64,000 nt of DNA from Paenibacillus sp. FSL R5-0341 (lineage in GTDB: Bacteria; Bacillota; Bacilli; Paenibacillales; Paenibacillaceae). How positions within the stretch are numbered: position 1 is the stretch's first letter; every line of letters starts with the position of its first letter. Of this stretch, positions 1 to 9,285 are shown piece by piece. The DNA is taken from NCBI RefSeq assembly GCF_037975235.1, contig NZ_CP150241.1:4402001-4466000 (forward strand), in the 5' to 3' direction. Under the pieces are notes generated by a model. It made no database searches, was not told where the DNA came from, and saw nothing but the letters and a program-made list of their open reading frames with translations. Made by a program: the position numbers and the translations under genes.

Positions 1-2526
1 CTGAACAAGGTTCCTTTCGGTAACGGTTCCAGCGGATACAACGTTTACGGAATCAAGGCCGCTGCCAAAGGTCTGTTCAATATTAATGATCTTGAAAAAA
101 TCAACATCGCTCAGGCTGCTTATCTTGCTGGATTGCCGCAGCTCCCCTCCTCTTACTCTGCCTTTAACGGTAAAGGCGATTTTGTAGAGGAAAATTTTGA
201 CCGCGCAATCAACCGTCAGCATCTGGTATTACGCCGTATGCTTGAACTGGGCAAAATCAATCAGTCCGAGCATGATGAAGCTCTTGCTTTTGATATTAAA
301 AGTTCACTCGCTCCGAAGACCATCAAGGCTTACAATACTTATCCATATCTTATGATGGAAACGGAACGACAAGCTGCACAGATTTTGATGAAACAATTGA
401 ATTCCGATACAGCTGAATCCACAGACAAAGGTACAGATGCAGACACACCTCAGAAGGAAAGTAGTGCGTTATTAGAGGAAGCTCAGACGCAACTGCGTAC
501 AGGTGGATACCGCATTTACACGACCATCAACAAAAGTATCTACAAAACGATGCGTACCATTGCGGAAGATGACAGCAATTTCTCAGCAGATGATCCTGTC
601 AAAGGAAAAGAACAAACTGCTGCCATGCTGATTAATCACAAAACGGGTGCTATTCTGGGTATGATTGAGGGCCGGAATTTCCAGGATGAACAGATGAACT
701 ACGCAACGCAGATGATACGTCAGCCAGGTTCAACGATGAAACCTATAGCCGCTTATCTTCCTGCGCTAGATGAAGGTCTTGTCCAACCTGCTTCTATTAT
801 TGATGACTCACCGATCATTCTCAAAAATGGTCCGAGCGGCTACCACATTGCCAAGAATGCCAATAACCGGTATCAGGGACTGGTCACTGCCCGCAGAGCA
901 CTGAATTATTCTCTTAATATACCGGCTCTGAAGTTGTTTAATGAAGAAGTAGGAATCGAGAAGGCTTGGACCTTCGCCAAGAAACTGGGTATTACCACCA
1001 TTCAGAAGGAAGACTATCAGGCTCAGACCGGTGTTCTCGGAGGTCTCCAATACGGTGTAACCGTTGAAGAATTAACCAGTGCCTATGGTGCGATCGCCAA
1101 TAATGGTGTATATAACGATTCTTACATGATTAGCAAAATCGTAGATTCCAAAGGCAACATTGTTTATAAACACGATACTGAACCTGTCCAAGCCTTCTCG
1201 GAGCAGACAGCATACCTGATGACCGATATGCTGCGGACCGTTATTACAGAAGGAACGGCAGATAAAGTACGTGAAAATTACAAATATTCCAAGAGTGTAC
1301 CAATCGTAGGTAAAACGGGTTCCACTCAAAACTACGCAGATGTCTGGTTTGAAGGTTATACACCAGATGTCACACTTGGCGTGTGGGTTGGATACAAACA
1401 GCCGGTGAATACGCTGGAAAGTAAATCACAGAGAAAACGTGCGCAGCAACTGTGGTCGAAAATCCTGAACGAAGTGATCGATACGCAAAAAGATCTGTTC
1501 GTCACGGATTCGTTCAAAAAACCATCTGGCATCGAAACACGCACGGTGTCGGCATACAGCGGCAAGTTGCCAACATCCATGACTGACAAATTTGTTACGG
1601 ATATTTTCAACAGCAAGTTTGTTCCGAAGGATAGCGATGACGGTGTAGCCAAAGCCAGGTACATTACTTACAATGGTGTAAACTATATTCCGCGTGACGG
1701 AACACCTTCGGACATGTTGAAGGAAAAAACAGTAATCAAACGTAAAAAACCAATCTCGGATCTCATCAAAGAATTGCAAAATGCATTCTCACGTATGAGT
1801 CGACATGAGTCACTTGCTTATTATCTTCCTGAAGATGCTGATGCAGACATGCCAACACAGATTGATCCAAGAACAGATAACGGCAAAGCTCCTGATGCAC
1901 CAGGTAACGTACGAATCTCTACCTCGGGTGACCGAGCTGTAATTACATTTAATGCCACACCAGAAAATGATGTCGTTGGTTATCGTCTGTATCGTTCTGT
2001 AAACGGTGGAGGATTCCAGAATCAGGGTCAAGTTGTCCTGACCGGTGAATCCAGATCATTCTCTGCATATGCAGCGCCAGGCGGCAACTTCGCCTTCTAT
2101 GTAACCGCAGTGGATGTTGCGGGCAGAGAGTCTGCTCCTAGCGCTACCGTAAATAGTGCTGGAAGTGTAGCCCCTCCTGTGGAAGAAGAGATTAATGAGC
2201 CAATTGAAGTTCCAGGTACAGTCATTACTCCGGGAGAAACGCAGAACGATAATACGACAACGACAGCCCCAGGTACACCTGGTCAAGTCAGCGTATCTGC
2301 GCTCTCTCAAGGACTACGTATTCAATGGGCGTCCACTCCGAACGCAGATAGTTACGCTGTATATTACAGTGAAACAGGTTCGGCTCCTTACACCAAAATT
2401 GGAACAACGTCGGGAACGACCATGGATTATGGCGTACCTGCGACTACCGCTGGATGGTTCAAGGTATCTGCCAGCAACAGTGCGGGTGAATCCGAAGCTT
2501 CTGCAGCCGTACATTTTCAACCCTGA
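1..2526 (+). CDS. Class A penicillin-binding protein 1A, 5' end missing
   Basis: Bifunctional peptidoglycan synthase of the cell membrane; the reading frame is open from base 1, so the start and membrane anchor lie outside the window. The first ~45 codons are the tail of the glycosyltransferase domain (AAYLAGLPQLPSSYSAFN). The transpeptidase domain follows with its three motifs in order: STMK active-site serine near base 730, SLN near 912, and KTGST near 1312. Two fibronectin type III-like modules follow (about 1890-2150 and 2275-2520), separated by an acidic, Pro/Thr-rich linker. C-terminal FnIII modules are common in PBP1A of Paenibacillus and relatives. Stop is TGA at 2524, followed directly by a terminator. 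Confidence 0.95.
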   Translation: MNKVPFGNGSSGYNVYGIKAAAKGLFNINDLEKINIAQAAYLAGLPQLPSSYSAFNGKGDFVEENFDRAINRQHLVLRRMLELGKINQSEHDEALAFDIKSSLAPKTIKAYNTYPYLMMETERQAAQILMKQLNSDTAESTDKGTDADTPQKESSALLEEAQTQLRTGGYRIYTTINKSIYKTMRTIAEDDSNFSADDPVKGKEQTAAMLINHKTGAILGMIEGRNFQDEQMNYATQMIRQPGSTMKPIAAYLPALDEGLVQPASIIDDSPIILKNGPSGYHIAKNANNRYQGLVTARRALNYSLNIPALKLFNEEVGIEKAWTFAKKLGITTIQKEDYQAQTGVLGGLQYGVTVEELTSAYGAIANNGVYNDSYMISKIVDSKGNIVYKHDTEPVQAFSEQTAYLMTDMLRTVITEGTADKVRENYKYSKSVPIVGKTGSTQNYADVWFEGYTPDVTLGVWVGYKQPVNTLESKSQRKRAQQLWSKILNEVIDTQKDLFVTDSFKKPSGIETRTVSAYSGKLPTSMTDKFVTDIFNSKFVPKDSDDGVAKARYITYNGVNYIPRDGTPSDMLKEKTVIKRKKPISDLIKELQNAFSRMSRHESLAYYLPEDADADMPTQIDPRTDNGKAPDAPGNVRISTSGDRAVITFNATPENDVVGYRLYRSVNGGGFQNQGQVVLTGESRSFSAYAAPGGNFAFYVTAVDVAGRESAPSATVNSAGSVAPPVEEEINEPIEVPGTVITPGETQNDNTTTTAPGTPGQVSVSALSQGLRIQWASTPNADSYAVYYSETGSAPYTKIGTTSGTTMDYGVPATTAGWFKVSASNSAGESEASAAVHFQP

Positions 2527-2544
2527 TTCAACATCGTGATCCGC

Positions 2545-2587
2545 AAAAAGCCGCACGCTCAGACCGTATCTGAGGGTGCGGCTTTTT
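2545..2587 (+). terminator. Terminator of the PBP gene
   Basis: Inverted repeat AAAAAGCCGCAC / GTGCGGCTTTTT with an inner CTCAGA/TCTGAG extension, 18 bases after the stop codon. The A-run before and T-run after mean it could work in both directions. Confidence 0.85.
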
Positions 2588-2607
2588 CATTTGCATTTGC
2601 AGCATCT

Positions 2608-2648
2608 AAAAAAGCCTGCTTTATGCCATTGGCATAAAGCAGGCTTTT
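2608..2648. terminator. Terminator for acsA, probably bidirectional
   Basis: Near-perfect hairpin AAAAGCCTGCTTTATGCC / GGCATAAAGCAGGCTTTT, symmetric with A and T tracts. It lies between the converging PBP and acsA genes and can serve both. Confidence 0.8.
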
Positions 2649-2765
2649 ACAACCGATTTAAATGCGTACAGTCACCGTATTTGGATTCGTAGAGTATTAA
2701 CTTCTTCCCCATACTCGTTGGTATCCACACGATACCGACACATTCATGATCCTAGCACTGTCACG

Positions 2766-4490
2766 TTAGTCTTCAATGGTGGATAGATCTCCTGCTGGCA
2801 GATCAAGCTCCCAGGCTTTCAGTACCCGGCGCATGATCTTGCCGGAACGTGTCTTGGGCAGTTTATCCTTAAACTCAATCTCACGCGGAGCGGCATGAGC
2901 AGACAGGCCTTCTTTTACAAAACGATAAATCTCTTCTTTTAGCTCCGGGGTCGGCTCATATCCTTCACGAAGCGCTACAAAGGCCTTGATAATCTCCCCA
3001 CGTGTCACATCCGGCTTGCCGATTACCCCCGCCTCCGCTACCGCAGGATGCTCCACAAGCTTGCTCTCCACCTCAAAGGGTCCAATACGCTCACCTGACG
3101 AATTAATCACATCATCAATCCGTCCTTGGAACCAAAAATATCCTTCTTCATCCATATAAGCAGAGTCGCCAGACACATACCAGCCCGTAAGCCTGAAATA
3201 CTCCTCGTATTTCGCAGGATTATTCCAGATCTTCGCCATCATGGATGGCCAAGGTGTTCGTATCGCCAGATTGCCCATACTGTACGGCGGCAATTCCTGC
3301 CCGCGATCATCAATAATAGCTGCCTCAATTCCAGGCAATGGACGTCCCATGGAGCCAGGCTTAATCGGCATTCCAGGATAGTTACAGATCAGCTGCGCAC
3401 CTGTTTCGGTCATCCACCATGTATCATGAATTCGCTGACCATAGGCTTTCCATCCCCAACGAACAACCTCCGGATTGAGCGGTTCACCGACAGACATCAC
3501 GTGACGCAGACTGCTCAGATCATGCTGGGCAATCGTCTCTTCTCCTGCACCCATCAGCATACGGAAGGCCGTTGGTGCACTGTACCAGATGGTGACTTTG
3601 TTCTTCTGGATGGTATTGTACCAATCTTGAGGACTGAAGCGACCGCCACGTATCACATTAGTCACTCCGTTGAGCCACGGGGCAAAGATCCCATAAGACG
3701 TACCTGTCACCCAACCAGGGTCAGCTGTACACCAATACACGTCATCCTCACGCAAATCCAGAACAACCTTACCTGTATAATAGTGCTGAATCATGGCATT
3801 CTGAACATGGTAGACCCCTTTGGGTTTACCCGTAGAGCCTGAGGTATAGTGAATTAACAAGCCATCCTCACGATTCAACCACTCCACTTCCATCTCATCC
3901 GAAGCTGCAGACATCTCTGCATCAAAATCAATGAGTCCTTCTTCATGCTGTGCGCCGCCACCCACAATAAAGATATGTTTCAGTTCAGGCAGTTCGGAAC
4001 GTTTAATCCGCCCCAGCAATTCCGGAGTCGTGACGAGTGCTACAGCCCCGCTATCCTCCAGCCGATCCTTCACAGCCGTTTCCATAAACGCTTCGAACAA
4101 AGGGCCCGCGATGGCTCCAGCCTTCAATATACCCAGAAGACTAAAATACAGCTCCGGGCTACGCGGCATAAAAATAAACACGCGCTCCCCTTTGGCTATG
4201 CCATATTTGCGGAGAACATTCCCGAACCGACTCGACTGTTCACTCAGATCAGCGAAGGTATAGGCCTCTTCACGCGAAGCATCACTATACAATAAAGCGG
4301 TTCTTCCGCCTCTTCCTTCCAGTACATGACGGTCAATCGCTTCATGCGCCATGTTCACTTTTCCGCTGGCGTGCCACGTAAAGTGCCTTTCCACCGATTC
4401 CCAATCGAACCGGCTTCTCGCCTCCGTGTAATCGCCCAGGTTAGATTCGGACACAACCGTTTGCAGCATCTCACCATGTGCTTGACTCAT
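2766..4490 (-). CDS. acsA: Acetyl-CoA synthetase AcsA
   Basis: Acetate--CoA ligase (AMP-forming), 574 residues, about the length of the Bacillus subtilis enzyme. It activates acetate to acetyl-CoA through acetyl-AMP in the cytoplasm. Visible motifs: the P-loop YTSGSTGKPKG at 215-225, an AMP-binding TETGAQL segment, the hinge GRIDDVINSSGERIGP, and the C-terminal SGKIMRR with the catalytic lysine K551. That lysine is the residue reversibly acetylated by AcuA in B. subtilis, and acuA is divergent next door. The ATG has an AAGGAG site about 10 bases upstream. A cre-like site in the shared promoter region predicts CcpA control. Confidence 0.95.
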   Translation of the reverse strand: MSQAHGEMLQTVVSESNLGDYTEARSRFDWESVERHFTWHASGKVNMAHEAIDRHVLEGRGGRTALLYSDASREEAYTFADLSEQSSRFGNVLRKYGIAKGERVFIFMPRSPELYFSLLGILKAGAIAGPLFEAFMETAVKDRLEDSGAVALVTTPELLGRIKRSELPELKHIFIVGGGAQHEEGLIDFDAEMSAASDEMEVEWLNREDGLLIHYTSGSTGKPKGVYHVQNAMIQHYYTGKVVLDLREDDVYWCTADPGWVTGTSYGIFAPWLNGVTNVIRGGRFSPQDWYNTIQKNKVTIWYSAPTAFRMLMGAGEETIAQHDLSSLRHVMSVGEPLNPEVVRWGWKAYGQRIHDTWWMTETGAQLICNYPGMPIKPGSMGRPLPGIEAAIIDDRGQELPPYSMGNLAIRTPWPSMMAKIWNNPAKYEEYFRLTGWYVSGDSAYMDEEGYFWFQGRIDDVINSSGERIGPFEVESKLVEHPAVAEAGVIGKPDVTRGEIIKAFVALREGYEPTPELKEEIYRFVKEGLSAHAAPREIEFKDKLPKTRSGKIMRRVLKAWELDLPAGDLSTIED

Positions 4491-4570
4491 GCTTGCCAGC
4501 CTCCTTCAACTCGACATTTCGATTCCCATTATGGGTTAATTCTCATTGCCTTGGTGTTGACTGAACTTCC

Positions 4571-4584
4571 AGTTAGCGCTTACA
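4571..4584. promoter_or_regulatory. Candidate cre site (CcpA operator) between acsA and acuA
   Basis: AGTTAGCGCTTACA matches the catabolite-responsive element consensus TGWNANCGNTNWCA at 13 of 14 positions; the first base is the only mismatch. It lies 81 bases upstream of the acsA start and 200 bases upstream of acuA. In B. subtilis the acsA-acuABC intergenic region is a known CcpA target, so placement supports the motif. Binding is inferred. Confidence 0.7.
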
Positions 4585-4784
4585 TTAGTAGAGAGAACTT
4601 CTCATCATGTACTTGCTCGGCCAAACAGATGTTAACTATACTGTATTGAATTGTGAACATTTTTTGTCTACGCAATTATAGCAAATCTTTTCAATTGTCG
4701 TCTATGGCTTTTCAATTTTTTGGATTTTTGCTATAGCGGCCTTTTTGAACAACCTCTATAAGTAGGGAGAGAGGAGCATGAACC

Positions 4785-5417
4785 ATGGAACATATCAAGG
4801 AATATCACATGCGTTCCATCTTCAAGTCCGGCCACCGAATTACCATTGAAGGCCCCATGCAGGCCGAGGAAATAACCCACCTTGCCTTCCATCCGGATCT
4901 GGATGCCTTTCGGCGCCCAACCGAGCAACAGGAAGCGTTGGCTGAGATTGCAGCATTGCCAGAAGGTCGAATTATCCTCGCACATGAAAATGAAACGATT
5001 ATCGGCTATGTAACCTTTCACTATGCGGATGAGTGTGAACGCTGGTCTGAGGGCAACATGACTGATCTGATTGAGCTTGGGGCAATCGAGGTTGCGGACG
5101 AATACCGCTCGCTTGGCATTGGACGTGAAATGCTGCTTACGGCTCTGGAAGATAAACATATGGAGAACTACATTATTTTCACGACAGAATATTATTGGCA
5201 TTGGGACCTTAAGGGCAGCGGACTAAACGTATGGGATTATCGCAAAATGATGGAGAGGCTGATGGAAACGATCGACATGACGTGGTATGCAACAGACGAC
5301 CCTGAAATCTGTTCACATCCTGCCAACTGTTTGATGGTACGTATCGGAAGTCAGGTGCCCATGACATCGGAAGAACAGTTTGATCGTGTACGCTTCCGTC
5401 ATCGGTTCATGTACTAA
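4785..5417 (+). CDS. acuA: Protein acetyltransferase AcuA (acts on AcsA)
   Basis: GNAT-fold acetyltransferase of 210 residues, the usual AcuA length. The acetyl-CoA binding loop is seen in EVADEYRSLGIGREML, and the C-terminal half carries the family-typical ETIDMTWYATDDPEICSHPA stretch. In B. subtilis AcuA acetylates and inactivates AcsA. The divergent arrangement with acsA is conserved, but acuB and the deacetylase acuC do not follow here; a terminator closes the gene after 36 bases. A GAGAGGAG ribosome binding site lies ahead of the ATG. Confidence 0.93.
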   Translation: MEHIKEYHMRSIFKSGHRITIEGPMQAEEITHLAFHPDLDAFRRPTEQQEALAEIAALPEGRIILAHENETIIGYVTFHYADECERWSEGNMTDLIELGAIEVADEYRSLGIGREMLLTALEDKHMENYIIFTTEYYWHWDLKGSGLNVWDYRKMMERLMETIDMTWYATDDPEICSHPANCLMVRIGSQVPMTSEEQFDRVRFRHRFMY

Positions 5418-5452
5418 TTCGATGATCTATTTTCGAAAACGATATACATAAC

Positions 5453-5516
5453 AAAAACCGCCTCTCGCAGCGTTGCTCCATCATTCATGGAACAGCTAAT
5501 CAAAGGGCGGTTTTTC
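5453..5516. terminator. Terminator between acuA and mtnN
   Basis: Long nested hairpin: outer arms AAAAACCGCC / GGCGGTTTTT and an inner arm GCTCCAT / ATGGAAC-like. It sits between converging genes and has T-runs on both strands. Confidence 0.7.
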
Positions 5517-5553
5517 ATTCATAACGTATCGCATTACTTTCGAAACTATGCCA

Positions 5554-6249
5554 TTACATATTTTCTAGCATATGCTCCACAATGCGGTGCGAACGCTGCG
5601 AAGATTCCACGGTAAATTCAGCAAAGTTAACATGCGCTGAACCATCCGCTTTATCCGACATACCACGCAGGACAACAAATGGTACACGATTCATATAACA
5701 GACCTGTGCGACTGCTGCCCCTTCCATCTCGGCACATGCACCGTCCATTTCGGTATATAACATATTAACCGTATCTTTATTCGCAATAAATTGGTCTCCA
5801 GATAACACTTTACCGATCAGATAATTGGCCCCCTGAGCTTTGCACGCTTCTTCAGCAAGTGCAATAAGTGAAGCCTCGGCGGGGAATGCAGATGTCTCCT
5901 GGTAAGGAATTACTCCGCGTTCGAACCCCAGTGGCGTTACATCCATGTCGTGCTGAACACATACAGACGATATAACCATATCTCCAATGTTCAGCTCCGG
6001 GTTAACCGCACCCGCAACACCTGTGAAAATAATGCGGTTGACCTGAAAACGATCGATCAAGATCTGTGTCGTAACCGCTGCGTTTACTTTACCTACACCG
6101 GATTTGCAAACAACGATTTGCTTGCCAAGCCACTCGCCTGCAACGTATGTAATCCCGGTTTGTTTGACCGTCTCCAGCTGCTTCATACCTGCCAGCAAAA
6201 GCTCTACTTCCTCATCCATCGCTCCGATAATACCAATCGTTTCGCGCAT
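5554..6249 (-). CDS. mtnN: 5'-methylthioadenosine/S-adenosylhomocysteine nucleosidase
   Basis: Hydrolyses MTA and SAH to adenine plus methylthioribose or S-ribosylhomocysteine, feeding methionine salvage and the activated methyl cycle. The N-terminal IGIIGAMDEEVELL holds the catalytic Glu. EMEGAAVAQVCY (ribose contact) and RGMSDKAD with the catalytic Asp are also present. The start is set at MRETIGI, 14 codons inside the longest frame: the extra leader aligns with nothing in the family, and an AGGGGG sequence lies 10 bases before this ATG. The protein has 231 residues, typical for Pfs/MtnN. It follows ccpA on the same strand, separated by a terminator. Confidence 0.95.
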   Translation of the reverse strand: MRETIGIIGAMDEEVELLLAGMKQLETVKQTGITYVAGEWLGKQIVVCKSGVGKVNAAVTTQILIDRFQVNRIIFTGVAGAVNPELNIGDMVISSVCVQHDMDVTPLGFERGVIPYQETSAFPAEASLIALAEEACKAQGANYLIGKVLSGDQFIANKDTVNMLYTEMDGACAEMEGAAVAQVCYMNRVPFVVLRGMSDKADGSAHVNFAEFTVESSQRSHRIVEHMLENM

Positions 6250-6291
6250 CTTCTGATACCCCCTGTTTTTATTTTTAATCTCATTCAGCAC

Positions 6292-6315
6292 AAAAGCTCC
6301 GTCTCCGGAGCTTTC
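6292..6315 (-). terminator. Terminator of ccpA
   Basis: Minus-strand hairpin AAAGCTCC / GGAGCTTTT, 55 bases after the ccpA stop and upstream of the mtnN ribosome binding site. The short T-run suggests partial read-through is possible. Confidence 0.55.
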
Positions 6316-6369
6316 GCATATCCACTATGTAGAGAGAATGACTTCTCCCTTTCCTGTATATAATCCCGA

Positions 6370-7383
6370 TTAAACTACATCTGCGTGACTTACAGACAGA
6401 CGAAGAATCGTTTCATGAGGCAAAATAACACGTGGGTTCTCCACATTTTCCTTCTTCATCAGCTTCGTCAGCAAACGCATCGCTACTGCACCAAGATCGT
6501 ACATTGGCTGAGCCACTGTCGTCAACTGAGGACGCACCATGGAAGCCATACGGATGTTATCCACACTAATAATGGAGAAATCATCCGGTACTTTCAGGCC
6601 TTCATCCTGGATGCTGTGAATGGCACCAATCGCCATTTCATCTGTTGCCGCAAAGATCGCCGACGGTTTCTTCTTCAGTCCGAGGAAATACTTCATCGCT
6701 TCCACACCGGATTCGTAACGATAGTTACCGATACGTACCAGATCCTCTTGATATTCCATGCCTGCTGCTTCCAGTGCTTTCTTGTAACCTTGGAAACGGG
6801 CATATCCATTCGCAGGATCTTGCAGTGTACCACTGATCATTGCAATTTCCTTGTGTCCATGACGAATCAGGGTGTTTACGGCGTCAAACGCAGCCGCCTC
6901 ATGGTCAATATCCACCGAAGGGAATGTTCCCTTCTCATCACTCGTTGCACAAAGTACGATCGGCACAGCCGCAGACTGGAACGCCTGAATGTGTTCGTCC
7001 GTTACTGTTCCGCCCATGAAGAGCAGTCCGTCTACTTGTTTTTCAAGCAAGGTGTTAATAACACGAATTTCTTTTTCTTTCTTCTTATCTGCATTACACA
7101 AAATGATATTGTAGTGATACATATTCGCAATATCTTCAATTCCGCGGGCAATCTCCGCGAAGGTTGAGTTCGAAATATCCGGAATAACGACCCCGACCGT
7201 GGTTGTCTTCTTGCTTGCCAGACCTCTGGCTACCGCATTCGGACGATATCCCAACCGTTCGATGGCTTCATATACTTTTTTCCGCGTTTGCGGTTTGACA
7301 TTAGGGTTATTATTAACTACCCGTGATACCGTTGCCATAGACACTCCAGCTTCACGTGCCACATCATAAATGGTTACCGTCAC
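6370..7383 (-). CDS. ccpA: Catabolite control protein A
   Basis: LacI/GalR-family global regulator of carbon catabolite repression. With HPr-Ser46-P it binds cre sites such as the candidate in front of acsA. The helix-turn-helix and hinge read YDVAREAGVSMATVSRVVN and GYRPNAVARGLASKKTTTVG, very close to Bacillus CcpA. A periplasmic-binding-protein-like core follows. Start choice: an upstream in-frame ATG exists at 7398, but the GGAGAG site lies inside those codons, 9 bases before GTG 7383. Starting there gives MTVTIYDVAREAG, which aligns with Bacillus CcpA. Length 337 residues. Confidence 0.95.
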   Translation of the reverse strand: MTVTIYDVAREAGVSMATVSRVVNNNPNVKPQTRKKVYEAIERLGYRPNAVARGLASKKTTTVGVVIPDISNSTFAEIARGIEDIANMYHYNIILCNADKKKEKEIRVINTLLEKQVDGLLFMGGTVTDEHIQAFQSAAVPIVLCATSDEKGTFPSVDIDHEAAAFDAVNTLIRHGHKEIAMISGTLQDPANGYARFQGYKKALEAAGMEYQEDLVRIGNYRYESGVEAMKYFLGLKKKPSAIFAATDEMAIGAIHSIQDEGLKVPDDFSIISVDNIRMASMVRPQLTTVAQPMYDLGAVAMRLLTKLMKKENVENPRVILPHETILRLSVSHADVV

Positions 7384-7475
7384 AGTACTTCTCTCCATTA
7401 CCAGTAAATTTTCATACCATTTTCATTAAGATTTATATTACGACAAATTTTTGCATTAATCAATTAAAATAGGCT

Positions 7476-7823
7476 TTAGGACTCACTCAAAACATTCGTA
7501 AGTGTGGCGCTAGTAATATCTGAATGGGAAGTATGCCATACAGGAATTCCCTTTTTGATCAGGATCGCCTGTGGAGATTCGTGCTTAACACCCAGCTTAT
7601 CTGCTGCTTCATTGGATACCGGGCGATCTTCCACAACATAAATGATGCCATATTTCACTTGTTCATTGGGATTGTTATGCAAATAATCGTTCATCTCCTG
7701 ATAAGCATTCGAGCTGATCGGGCAGCGTGTGCTGTGCTTAAACAGAAGCAAGGGTTGATCCTTGGTAGCCTCCACTGCGGAGTTTAGCTGTTCAATACTT
7801 GTCATTTTAGTCATGTCAGCCAT
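7476..7823 (-). CDS. ytxJ: Bacillithiol-system redox protein YtxJ
   Basis: Small thioredoxin-fold protein (115 residues) of the YtxJ/DUF2847 family, proposed to act as a monothiol bacilliredoxin. The single active-site cysteine is C34 in HSTRCPISSNA, with the cis-proline segment ESPQAILIKKG further on. The start is placed at MADMTKMTS behind an AAAGGGGG site; the longer open frame upstream has no family similarity and overlaps the preceding gene. In B. subtilis ytxJ also lies close to ccpA, so the neighbourhood is conserved. Confidence 0.9.
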   Translation of the reverse strand: MADMTKMTSIEQLNSAVEATKDQPLLLFKHSTRCPISSNAYQEMNDYLHNNPNEQVKYGIIYVVEDRPVSNEAADKLGVKHESPQAILIKKGIPVWHTSHSDITSATLTNVLSES

Positions 7824-7945
7824 TAGATATACATCCCCCTTTACCAGGAATACCGCTATGTTGAGCGTTTTCACTCTTCGATATCTTAACAAAAAGTGCG
7901 CGAAAAAGCCAATTTTCATGAAAACAAGCATTTTACACGTCAAAA

Positions 7946-8389
7946 TTAGACAGCATTCGAGAAGTACTCCTGCCACACAAATCCGGATAATTGACTTAAT
8001 CTGCGCTGTGTGGTCTCAATCCACGCTGTATCTCCAGACTTCGTTGCGTAACCCATAATGTCCAGCAGCAGATTAATACGTTCCTCCACCGCTTGCTGCA
8101 TGCGATATTCCATCTCCCGATCTGTCGCATCTGGCCAGGCTAGCAATTGCTCATGAAACAGATCTGCCAGTTCATTCCGTTCACCAAAAGATACGTCCTG
8201 CTTCACGGGTTGTTCACCCAATGTGCTTATGCATTCTGTTAAGTCCGGCTTGACCGGCGGAAGCACTTCGTAGGATACACAGTCTGTACATGCAAATACA
8301 GGTACGTTTCGAATTTCCACCTTTTTGGCGTATACCACTGTTCTTAATTCCAACTCCATTACATGTCCACATCTGCACGACTTGCGCAC
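7946..8389 (-). CDS. Conserved hypothetical protein with N-terminal zinc-ribbon-like CxC/CxxC
   Basis: Function not recognised. About 147 residues. The N-terminus carries CRCGH and, 25 residues later, CTDC, a possible zinc knuckle resembling YgiT/MqsA-type fingers. The rest is helical and acidic (VEERINLLLDIMGYATKSGD). Start is uncertain: GTG 8389 has a GAGGTGA site 6 bases upstream, while the frame also opens with GTG-ATG at 8398. It is followed by ytxJ on the same strand after 122 bases. Confidence 0.65.
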   Translation of the reverse strand: MRKSCRCGHVMELELRTVVYAKKVEIRNVPVFACTDCVSYEVLPPVKPDLTECISTLGEQPVKQDVSFGERNELADLFHEQLLAWPDATDREMEYRMQQAVEERINLLLDIMGYATKSGDTAWIETTQRRLSQLSGFVWQEYFSNAV

Positions 8390-8636
8390 AACCATCACCT
8401 CATTCGTTCTATACTCTTATATAAGTACCATTCGACCTATTTCGGCTCAAATCCTGCTGCAAACGAGAGGTTGCACAAATTACCACTCCCACCAGATGAA
8501 GGTTGTCGAATGCAGGCAGTCCTTGACTTGTAATCGCTTCCTCAAAAGTGAATGTGCACTTCCATGAACTCCCACGGAGAATCTGTTACAATTATAGACG
8601 CGACATCCCTAATCACCACAAAAAGGAGAGATGGAT

Positions 8637-9161
8637 ATGAGATTAACCGGTAAAAAAGTCATCGCTCTGGTCGATGAAGAATTCGAAGATCTGGAATTGT
8701 GGTACCCTGTGCATCGTGTTCGTGAAGAAGGCGCGGAGGTGCATCTGGCTGGCGAGAAAAAAGGAAAAACCTATATTGGCAAATATGGTGTCCCTGCTGA
8801 AGCTGAATACAGTTTCGATGAACTCGACAGTTCACATTATGATGGTATTCTCGTGCCAGGGGGCTGGGCGCCGGACAAGCTGCGTCGTTATCCCAAGGTA
8901 CTTGAGCTTGTGAAGGAAATGAATGCAGACAAGAAACCGATTGGACAGATCTGTCATGCAGGTTGGGTGCTGATCTCCGCCAAAATTCTGGACGGGGTAA
9001 CGGTAACCTCTACACCAGGCATTCGAGATGACATGGAAAATGCAGGTGCCATATGGAAAGATGAAGCGGTTGTTGTTGATGGCCATATCATCTCAGCGCG
9101 TCGTCCACCCGACCTTCCACCTTACGGTAAGGCATTCTGTGATGCACTCGCTGACAAATAA
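8637..9161 (+). CDS. DJ-1/PfpI family protein (type 1 glutamine amidotransferase-like)
   Basis: 174 residues with the complete PfpI family layout: ALVDEEFEDLELWYP with the conserved acidic residue near the N-terminus, and the nucleophile elbow GQICHAGWVL with C106-H107. Members include intracellular proteases and glyoxalase/deglycase-type stress proteins; the exact substrate cannot be read. The second ATG (8637) is chosen because AAGGAG at 8623-8628 is 8 bases away, against 2 bases for the ATG at 8631. Monocistronic, with a terminator directly after the stop. Confidence 0.9.
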   Translation: MRLTGKKVIALVDEEFEDLELWYPVHRVREEGAEVHLAGEKKGKTYIGKYGVPAEAEYSFDELDSSHYDGILVPGGWAPDKLRRYPKVLELVKEMNADKKPIGQICHAGWVLISAKILDGVTVTSTPGIRDDMENAGAIWKDEAVVVDGHIISARRPPDLPPYGKAFCDALADK

Positions 9162-9205
9162 AAATAACCCCGTTGTGCTTGAGATTAGCACAACGGGGTT
9201 ATTTT
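9161..9205. terminator. Bidirectional terminator between the PfpI gene and ptsI
   Basis: Perfect 19-base arms AAAATAACCCCGTTGTGCT and its complement with a 7-base loop, A-run on one side and T-run on the other. Confidence 0.9.
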
Positions 9206-9285
9206 ACTATCACAAGTTTCTTAACAATAATTTATCACAAATGTAAATATATTAACTTAAAGGTATTTATATCCAATTATCCAGT